From Candidatus Gottesmanbacteria bacterium (lineage in GTDB: Bacteria > Patescibacteriota > Microgenomatia > UBA10105 > UBA927): DNA of 6,645 bases. Below the pieces are notes generated by a model, which saw only the letters and a program-made list of their open reading frames with translations, searched no databases and was not told the DNA's origin. A program made the translations under genes and the position numbers. Positions 1-4,842 of the stretch are shown in pieces. Each line of letters opens with the position of its first letter. The first letter of the stretch is position 1. The stretch is from contig JACPFZ010000050.1 in NCBI GenBank assembly GCA_016182725.1, positions 1-6,645 on the forward strand, written 5' to 3'.

Positions 1-448
1 CTACTCCGTGCATGCCGTCGTCGTGTTCTTTACCCTTTTGTGGATAGCACAGGTACATATAGTCTCTGTAGGGTCTTGATTCATTTATTTTCCAATTCTC
101 GCCGTCCAGTGAATATCTGCGGGGAATTTGAACCCAATTATCTTCCAAATGGTTTTCTATTAATATCTTGTCAAACCCGGGGGCGAACATACAATGGTCA
201 TCGGTTTTCATTATGTATGTGCCGCGGGCGAGAGCTGCGCAAGCATTTATTCCCCATCTCATGCCTCTGGGGCTTCCAGGGTGGATATAGGCAACCCGTT
301 TGTCGTCCAGTAAGGGATCTGGCCAATTTTCATCAACATTAACTACGACTTCTATATTTGTAACAGCCTTTTCTAAAACATCCTGTATTGTTTTTGTTGT
401 GAAAGGTGAGTTTCTGTTGGGTATAACGACCGTTATATCTACTGCCAT
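1..448 (-). CDS. Family 2 glycosyltransferase, N-terminal 149 codons (C-terminus beyond the left edge)
   Basis: A likely inverting GT-A fold glycosyltransferase that moves a sugar from a nucleotide donor to a cell-surface glycan. The frame is open from the ATG at 448 to the window edge. The N-terminus reads MAVDITVVIPNRNSP, the first beta strand of family 2 enzymes. The strand IEVVVNVDENWPDP follows at residues 32-45. The donor/metal motif is at residues 81-92, KTDDHCMFAPGF, with D83-D84 in the place of the usual DxD and a downstream GFD. Residues 105-113 (WVQIPRRYS) and 127-134 also look typical of this subfamily as I remember it. An in-frame TGA at 472-470 leaves this ATG as the only good start. 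There is no Shine-Dalgarno, but a TATAAT lies 7 bases upstream. It is the last visible gene of the operon, 47 bases after a truncated paralogue. Acceptor and donor cannot be told from the sequence. Confidence 0.88.
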   Translation of the reverse strand, partial: MAVDITVVIPNRNSPFTTKTIQDVLEKAVTNIEVVVNVDENWPDPLLDDKRVAYIHPGSPRGMRWGINACAALARGTYIMKTDDHCMFAPGFDKILIENHLEDNWVQIPRRYSLDGENWKINESRPYRDYMYLCYPQKGKEHDDGMHGV

Positions 449-455
449 GGTGCCG

Positions 456-484
456 ATTATATGAGAAACTCATCTGTTTTTCTA
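456..484 (-). promoter_or_regulatory. Possible internal promoter giving a leaderless glycosyltransferase mRNA
   Basis: On the minus strand a perfect -10 hexamer, TATAAT, lies at 461-456. A weak -35 candidate, TAGAAA (4 of 6 matches), lies at 484-479, with a 17-base spacer. Transcription would begin about 6-7 bases after the -10, at or just before the ATG at 448, so the message would have almost no leader. This fits the lack of a ribosome binding site. The weak -35 and the A/T-rich context make it tentative. Confidence 0.25.
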
Positions 485-495
485 GGGCGGGGGAT

Positions 496-624
496 TCATT
501 TTGCTTCAACGTCTCCCGTTGCCTTCTCGTAAATATCCTGCACTGTTTTTTGCAGAACAGTCACGCCGGGAGAAATCTCACAAATTTTATTGCAAATGGG
601 AACAATAATTGATACATTGGCCAT
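496..624 (-). pseudogene. Truncated family 2 glycosyltransferase stump (42 codons)
   Basis: An ATG at 624 opens a 42-codon frame ending in TGA at 498-496. It begins MANVSIIVPICNK, the first beta strand of a GT-A glycosyltransferase, and continues LQKTVQDIYEKATGDVE, the first helix and the lead-in to strand two. It then stops, before any donor-binding motif. The helix matches the neighbouring glycosyltransferase (TIQDVLEKAVTNIE) in protein and in nucleotides, so the two are paralogues. The start overlaps the methyltransferase stop as TGATG, the coupling expected of a former full operon member. I read it as a glycosyltransferase whose body was deleted, leaving about the first 40 residues. A functional micro-protein is possible but unlikely. 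It could be missed by annotation because of its length. Confidence 0.75.
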
Positions 625-1271
625 CAATGTTCACTTCTTTTTTCCTTGTTTCTTACAACTAATAAGGTATCATCGTGGTATCTTTTTCTATCACTTCGCC
701 AAAGGTATATGACATGAGTATTGTACTTCTTTAGCTTTTCTTTGATGTTCATATCCGCGACGTCTTCAATAATATATATGACATCCTTCTTAAGGAGGGG
801 CATCAAGGTCAGGCAGGTAAAGACCTGGTCGGATGGCACATGTGAACCGTCGTCGATAAGAAGGTCGATATCATTCCCTATTTTTGCAATGAGAGCTTCT
901 AGGTCTTTTCTGGAAGATTGGTTACAGAAGAATGTCTGGATCCTCTCATCTCTAAACATGGTCCCGGGATCATGATCTATACCATAGATCTGGGCATTGG
1001 GGAAGAAATCCCGCCACATAGAGAGACTAGCTCCGCGTCCAATCCCTATTTCGAGTATTTTTTTAATTGATCTCCTCCTTTTACTGAATAGATCATAATA
1101 AAATGGCGTAAATGGGTGCTTTATTCTCTCGCATTTATCAGCCCTATACTTGAAAGCAAGTTGACATAACTCGGTTTCATTTTTTGAAACCATATACCCT
1201 CTCTTGTTTTTGTCACCAAGAGTATATGTATCTAAAACGCTGTTTACATTCTTTACCATAAATCTATTCAT
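624..1271 (-). CDS. Class I SAM-dependent methyltransferase (MycE/TylE-like sugar O-methyltransferase)
   Basis: A 215-residue Rossmann-fold methyltransferase, most likely methylating a hydroxyl of a sugar. SAM motif I is at residues 73-82 (LEIGIGRGAS), and YGIDHD at 96-101 supplies the acidic residue after strand two. DDGSH at 140-144 and IED at 168-170 complete the pattern known from macrolide-sugar methyltransferases such as MycE and TylE, where I recall the DDGSH acids and His helping to bind a divalent metal. The usual G-D-Q after strand three is CNQ (116-118) here. A lead-in KYRADK (41-46) then FTPFYYDLF (54-62) is also typical. The start is uncertain: Met1 has no ribosome site, whereas Met27 (ATG at 1193) follows AGAGAGGG and sits nearer the usual family start. 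It begins 10 bases after the nucleotidyltransferase stop, and its own stop overlaps the next start. The substrate is unknown. Confidence 0.88.
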   Translation of the reverse strand: MNRFMVKNVNSVLDTYTLGDKNKRGYMVSKNETELCQLAFKYRADKCERIKHPFTPFYYDLFSKRRRSIKKILEIGIGRGASLSMWRDFFPNAQIYGIDHDPGTMFRDERIQTFFCNQSSRKDLEALIAKIGNDIDLLIDDGSHVPSDQVFTCLTLMPLLKKDVIYIIEDVADMNIKEKLKKYNTHVIYLWRSDRKRYHDDTLLVVRNKEKRSEH

Positions 1272-1281
1272 TAATTACATC

Positions 1282-1968
1282 TTAGCATATCTTGTAAGAC
1301 CTGAGAAGTTTTTCAACTCTCGCTAAATCACTCGGTGTGGTAAGGTCGCCAATAAAATCCCTAGCATTAACAGCAAACACATTATGGTCGCGGACGAAGA
1401 GCCCAACCATGGTACTGAAATAGAACTCGCCTCTTGTCATCTGTGGTTTATAGTCAAACATATCAGTATTTAAAACCATCACTCCATCAACGGCTAAGTT
1501 GGATTTGGGACTCTTGGGTTTTTCTATAATTTTTCTAATCGTACCGTCTTTTTTCAGAAAGGCGATCCCGTTAGCTTGAGGGTTTTTTGACGTAAATACT
1601 AGAATACTCAAATCTTTAGCTAAACAATTTTTAACGTCAATGGGATCCGGTATCTCATCGCCGTAGATTAAGAGAAATCTTTCACTTTTAAGATATTTCT
1701 TAGTAGCCATAAAACTAGACGCGGAACCTTTAACCGACCCCAAAGCATACCTGACTTTCATCCCTCGATTTTTTTCACCGATATATTTTTTTATCTGGCT
1801 CCCAAGATATTTGACGACGATTATTACTTCATCAATCTCGGGGCCAAAAGACCCCAAAACATAATCGATTATCGATTTACCATTGACTTTAAGAAGGGGT
1901 TTAGGTGTTTTCAGGGTTAGCGGCCTCATTCTTTCTCCCTTTCCCGCTGCAAGTATTATTGCTTTCAT
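1282..1968 (-). CDS. Sugar-phosphate nucleotidyltransferase (NTP_transferase family)
   Basis: Makes an NDP-sugar from an NTP and a sugar 1-phosphate, releasing pyrophosphate. It should supply the activated sugar that the neighbouring enzymes modify. The 228-residue protein starts with the signature loop at residues 5-26 (ILAAGKGERMRPLT, then PKPLL with the conserved K23). GD at 103-104 is the metal Asp after strand four, EKP is at 149-151, and GDLTTPSDL at 207-215 matches the C-terminal D-x-x-TP motif holding the second metal Asp. It has only the catalytic domain, with no left-handed beta-helix, so it is not a bifunctional GlmU. Sequence alone does not separate Glc-1-P, Man-1-P or GlcNAc-1-P specificity, nor the base. 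Its ATG overlaps the upstream epimerase stop (ATGA) and there is no clear Shine-Dalgarno, so translation is probably coupled. Confidence 0.9.
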   Translation of the reverse strand: MKAIILAAGKGERMRPLTLKTPKPLLKVNGKSIIDYVLGSFGPEIDEVIIVVKYLGSQIKKYIGEKNRGMKVRYALGSVKGSASSFMATKKYLKSERFLLIYGDEIPDPIDVKNCLAKDLSILVFTSKNPQANGIAFLKKDGTIRKIIEKPKSPKSNLAVDGVMVLNTDMFDYKPQMTRGEFYFSTMVGLFVRDHNVFAVNARDFIGDLTTPSDLARVEKLLRSYKIC

Positions 1969-3083
1969 GGCTTTAATATATTATCCCTTCGCATCTTTCC
2001 ATATGTCCTTTTCCAATAACTTATCGCCTCAGGGTAATGACGCACCCAGTCGATATACTCCCTGACGCTATCTTCCAAGGTGTGCTTGGGCGCAAAGCCG
2101 AGTTTCTTAAGCCTATCGATGTTCATTTTTGAATGACGCGGAGAATTAATTCTATACTCTCCTTTCCTAGAGGGTTTGAAGGCCGTTCCGGCAATTCGAC
2201 AGACCGCTTTGGCCAACTCAACTACTCTGGTATTTCTGCCCATCCCCACATTAAACACTTGGTAGTCGGCATGTTTGTTTCGGAGCACCAAAAGATGGGC
2301 ATCAACGACATCGTGGACATTCACAAAGTCGCGAATCTGCCTTCCATCCTCCTGCATCACTATCGGAAGCCCTGCAAGAGCACGGACAGCAAAGTCTCTT
2401 AAAGCTCCCGAATAAAAATGACGGAACGACTGCCGGGAACCCTGCACAATGGAATATCGCAGAGCCACCGTCGGAATCCGGTACGTTTTTCCTAAGTTAA
2501 GACAGAGCTTTTCAGACGCAACTTTCGATATGGCATAGGGAATTTGCGGATGCAACTCGTCGGTCTCAACTTCGGGCAATAGAGTTGCAATCGTACCATC
2601 CTTAGGACATCGTACTTCCCACTGATGCTTTGTGAGTTGAGATTCTGGCCTGGGCTGGGCATACAATACTCCATGCTTGGCACACAGATACTTCCCTTCG
2701 CCATACACTGACTGGGAAGAGGCAACGACGATTTTTTTAATAGGTAGTTTATGCTCAACAATAATCTCATACAGAAGCGCGGTGCTGCGGATGTTTGTAT
2801 CAATGTACTTGCTAAAGTTCACATGGTAGTCCATATAAGCAGCCAAATGGAAAACATAATCAACCCCAGTAAGTGCAGCCTGCCAATCTTTCTTTTTCCG
2901 GACGTCACCTTTCATACATTCAGCCTTTTTATTACACCAATCAGGAAGGTTGCCGTTGTGGACAGGCGGAGCAAGATTATCCAGCACCCGCACTCTATAT
3001 CCTTTATCAATGAGCGCATCGACGAGATGGCTTCCGATAAAACCCGCCCCACCTGTCACCAAGACCAGTTCTTTCTGCTTCAT
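1965..3083 (-). CDS. NAD-dependent epimerase/dehydratase (extended SDR) of the dTDP-L-rhamnose 4-epimerase type
   Basis: A 372-residue extended short-chain dehydrogenase that probably epimerises an NDP-sugar through a keto intermediate. The NAD-binding TGGAGFIGSH is at residues 10-19, with the ribose-binding acid D35 in VRVLDNL. Catalytic residues are S123 (in SSQSVYG) and the pair Y183/K187 (YAISK). RDFVNVHDVV at 251-260 is the usual substrate-domain motif. Residues about 131-181 are an extra segment between the Ser and the Tyr, with C134-x2-H137, then WE and C159-P. I recall this insert from dTDP-L-rhamnose 4-epimerases, where the second half usually reads CPxCG; here the last ligand position is D162. 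The insert explains a length above the usual 310-330. Its start overlaps the oxidoreductase stop, and its stop overlaps the nucleotidyltransferase start (both ATGA). The substrate assignment is an inference, while the fold and active site are clear. Confidence 0.9.
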   Translation of the reverse strand: MKQKELVLVTGGAGFIGSHLVDALIDKGYRVRVLDNLAPPVHNGNLPDWCNKKAECMKGDVRKKKDWQAALTGVDYVFHLAAYMDYHVNFSKYIDTNIRSTALLYEIIVEHKLPIKKIVVASSQSVYGEGKYLCAKHGVLYAQPRPESQLTKHQWEVRCPKDGTIATLLPEVETDELHPQIPYAISKVASEKLCLNLGKTYRIPTVALRYSIVQGSRQSFRHFYSGALRDFAVRALAGLPIVMQEDGRQIRDFVNVHDVVDAHLLVLRNKHADYQVFNVGMGRNTRVVELAKAVCRIAGTAFKPSRKGEYRINSPRHSKMNIDRLKKLGFAPKHTLEDSVREYIDWVRHYPEAISYWKRTYGKMRRDNILKP

Positions 3084-4030
3084 AATTTATTCATTCGGTA
3101 GATTTTTTCCACGATTTTCAACGTTTCATAGGCATCTGATGGGGAGGGGATTGTTGGTCTACCTTCTCTTATGCTAGAGACAAACTCCGCAAGTTCAAGC
3201 GCTAATGAATCGTCAGCGATGGAATTACAGACAATCACTTTTTCTTTCACTTGGCTGGTAAAGTCATCTGCACGCTTGCCAATCACCAATGTTTCGCCTC
3301 CACCATACTTTTGACCAAGTCCTTCGATAGATATATATCCTTTGGCCCCATACATTTCAAAATTATGGATTGGTTTCCATTGCGTCAAGCTGACGTGAAT
3401 GGAAGTAAGAGCTCTATTTTTTCCCTGAAGCAGGACAAACGCATTGTCTTCCACCCCCGGTTTCCAGAAGGTGTCGCTTATAAAACCCCGGACTCCCGTG
3501 ACTTTTCCCATAAAAGACAGTGTCAAATCTATCATGTGCACGCCCTGATCAATCAAATGCCCGCCGCCGCTTATGGCCTTATTGAAACGCCACTCGCGGT
3601 CATATCCGATTCTTCCACCAAATCCATACCGTGCCCGAATAAAGGTGAGTTTACCAATATATCCTTTTTCATACAATTGCCGCGCCCTGATAAAAGCATC
3701 ATGAAAGCGATGATTATAGCCGATCATGTACGTCAACCTCTTTTTTCTTGCCAGAGCGCTATTTTTTTTGATCTCTACAGATTTAATTGCGCCTGGTTTT
3801 TCGCAAAGGACGTGCTTACCAGCCTTGAGCGCGGCAGAGGTGATGGGGGAAAGATAGCTATGCGGCGTGGCAATGAGGACCGCATCTATGGTTTTATCAT
3901 TCAATATGGTCTCAATATCTCTTGTCGCAATAGTGGCAAGAGAGACAGCATCACATTTTGACAGTACCGATGCCCACCGTTTTCCCATTCTGCCGGCGCC
4001 AATGAGAGCAAAGCGGATGTTACCAGTCAT
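3080..4030 (-). CDS. Gfo/Idh/MocA-family NAD(P)-dependent oxidoreductase, possibly with an internal deletion
   Basis: Predicted to oxidise or reduce a sugar or NDP-sugar hydroxyl with NAD(P). The Rossmann loop GAGRMG is at residues 11-16, DAVLIATPH at 49-57 and the catalytic-lysine motif EKP at 77-79. The C-terminal domain has SGGGHLIDQGVHMIDL at 154-169, holding the usual D161 and H165. The 316 residues are short against the usual 330-350. The shortage sits after strand two: AVSLATIA (28-35) runs straight into TRDIETILNDKTIDAV. The expected acidic residue, helix two and strand three (about 18-20 residues) are missing, though the frame is kept. Cofactor binding may be impaired. The start overlaps the end of the broken SDR by 11 bases, with no Shine-Dalgarno; the stop forms ATGA with the epimerase start. 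It may be a damaged gene or an unusual short subfamily. Confidence 0.88.
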   Translation of the reverse strand: MTGNIRFALIGAGRMGKRWASVLSKCDAVSLATIATRDIETILNDKTIDAVLIATPHSYLSPITSAALKAGKHVLCEKPGAIKSVEIKKNSALARKKRLTYMIGYNHRFHDAFIRARQLYEKGYIGKLTFIRARYGFGGRIGYDREWRFNKAISGGGHLIDQGVHMIDLTLSFMGKVTGVRGFISDTFWKPGVEDNAFVLLQGKNRALTSIHVSLTQWKPIHNFEMYGAKGYISIEGLGQKYGGGETLVIGKRADDFTSQVKEKVIVCNSIADDSLALELAEFVSSIREGRPTIPSPSDAYETLKIVEKIYRMNKL

Positions 4031-4433
4031 AGCCGCGATCTACAGGCTTTATTCTTCGCATGGTATAGATGTCGGTTTTGGACAATATCGCCAAGTGTTT
4101 CGGAATATCGTTCCAGTTATCGCGGGTCGCACTTATCATCTTTCCGGTTAAATTGCCTGACTTCTCTGACGCCAAAAACAATATCACATCACGAACCTTA
4201 TCAGGAGACACTCCGCCCTCGGCCTTCTGTTTTTTTGAGGCTCCATAAAAATCTCGGCCGACCTTCACCATTCCTGTCTTGAGTACCTGATCCAAAAGCC
4301 CCGTATTTACGGCACCCGGAGCCACGGCATTGACAAAAATATTATCGTTGATAAGTTCTCTCGCCAAGCTCTCGGGCGGTGAATCTTGGGAACGCGCCGT
4401 CTCCGCCGCCCGAGAAGTTAATAATTTTTCCAT
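4020..4433 (-). CDS. C-terminal fragment of the same SDR oxidoreductase
   Basis: A 137-codon frame whose authentic SDR part begins at Glu21. ESLAREL is the helix that follows the active site, and NIFVNAVAPGAVNTGLL at residues 31-47 is the conserved strand and PG motif. LFLASEKSGNLTGKMISA at 85-102 is the standard C-terminal block. The tail KTDIYTMRRI at 119-128 resembles the extended C-terminus of SDRs found in LPS-type clusters, as I remember them. The first 20 residues come from reading the upstream half out of frame, so the ATG at 4433 is only the nominal start (AGAGA lies upstream). Whether this piece is translated at all is unknown. Its TAA overlaps the Gfo/Idh start by 11 bases, so some translation through this region would still help the next gene. 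Confidence 0.65.
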   Translation of the reverse strand: MEKLLTSRAAETARSQDSPPESLARELINDNIFVNAVAPGAVNTGLLDQVLKTGMVKVGRDFYGASKKQKAEGGVSPDKVRDVILFLASEKSGNLTGKMISATRDNWNDIPKHLAILSKTDIYTMRRIKPVDRGYDW

Positions 4434-4842
4434 AGTTTCTCTTTTTCATAAAAGGGATGACCAGAGCGCACATGTTGACTGTTCCTAACAAATTAACTTG
4501 AATGGTCCGTTCCCACAATTCGAGGTCTACTTCCTCCAGTTTTCCTATCGGTCCGTAGATACCGGCGGCGTTTACTAATACATCTACTCTTCCGCCAAAT
4601 TTATTTTTAATATAAACACCAATCTTTTTTACTTGTTTTCTATCAGAAACATCTGCAACCCTAGCCTCGACTCTTGAGGATATTTCCCGAAACTCTTTTT
4701 GTTTCTTACGCAGTTTCTCCCTCTTTGTTCCCAAGATCAACACCTTGGCACCTTCACATAAGAACCCAATTACAAGAGCACTGCCGATACCGCCACTGCC
4801 GCCGGTAATAATAACATGGTTGCCCGTAAATCTCTTTTTCAT
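4342..4842 (-). CDS. N-terminal fragment of a classical SDR oxidoreductase
   Basis: A 166-codon frame carrying the cofactor half of a short-chain dehydrogenase. TGGSGGIG at residues 13-20 is the NAD(P)-binding loop, LILGTKR at 35-41 suggests the ribose-binding region, ADVSD is at 63-67, NAAG at 91-94, and VNLLG at 116-120 holds the catalytic Asn117. INFSGGG at 141-147 holds the catalytic Ser144. After A156 the reading departs from the family (RELGERTYQR) and stops. That foreign tail is downstream sequence read out of frame. The ATG at 4842 overlaps the dehydrogenase stop (ATGA), and GGAG 8-11 bases upstream is one of the better ribosome sites in the window. Without the Tyr-Lys pair the product should be inactive. 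The intact enzyme would have been an NAD(P)-dependent sugar or sugar-nucleotide oxidoreductase. Confidence 0.75.
   Translation of the reverse strand: MKKRFTGNHVIITGGSGGIGSALVIGFLCEGAKVLILGTKREKLRKKQKEFREISSRVEARVADVSDRKQVKKIGVYIKNKFGGRVDVLVNAAGIYGPIGKLEEVDLELWERTIQVNLLGTVNMCALVIPFMKKRNYGKIINFSGGGDGAFPRFTARELGERTYQR
4370..4415. repeat. 10-bp perfect inverted repeat at the SDR deletion junction
   Basis: TCTCGGGCGG at 4370-4379 is the exact reverse complement of CCGCCCGAGA at 4406-4415, with 26 bases between. The left arm contains the inferred deletion point at 4374. Such a hairpin could have promoted slippage, could have been created by the deletion, or could have caused a sequencing or assembly dropout. 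Confidence 0.6.

Larger units (their letters stand above)
4020..4842 (-). pseudogene. Short-chain dehydrogenase/reductase gene broken by a frame-shifting deletion
   Basis: The two overlapping fragments listed next are the halves of one classical SDR. The join is at about 4374. Frame one runs correctly to the codon for Ala156 (GCC, 4377-4375), and frame two resumes at GAG (4373), with one leftover C between them. Conserved spacing places the catalytic Tyr immediately after Ala156, so the missing piece is the YxxxK helix start. The two frames differ by an amount that requires a lost length of 2 modulo 3. Twelve missing residues minus the leftover base gives 35 bases, which satisfies this. The restored protein would be about 285 residues. 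Confidence 0.75.

Noticed and set aside
40..342. A 100-codon plus-strand frame at the left edge
   Set aside because: It is antisense to the glycosyltransferase coding sequence, whose protein has family motifs throughout; the plus frame resembles nothing.
538..562. ACTGTT/AACAGT and CTGCA/TGCAG inverted matches, considered as a terminator or attenuator
   Set aside because: The arms are short, overlap each other, lie inside the glycosyltransferase stump and are not followed by a T-run in the right place.
3251..3961. A 236-codon open frame on the plus strand
   Set aside because: It lies wholly antisense to the Gfo/Idh gene, which has clear motifs along its length. The plus-strand translation shows no recognisable domain and no ribosome site.
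4233..4247. YGASK in the C-terminal SDR fragment, which looks like the missing YxxxK motif
   Set aside because: It lies after the PG motif, far downstream of the active-site position. In related SDRs this region is a variable helix, so the match is coincidental.
4342..4433. Programmed ribosomal frameshifting to join the two SDR halves
   Set aside because: There is no slippery heptamer or stimulator at the join, and the joined protein would still lack the catalytic Tyr and Lys.
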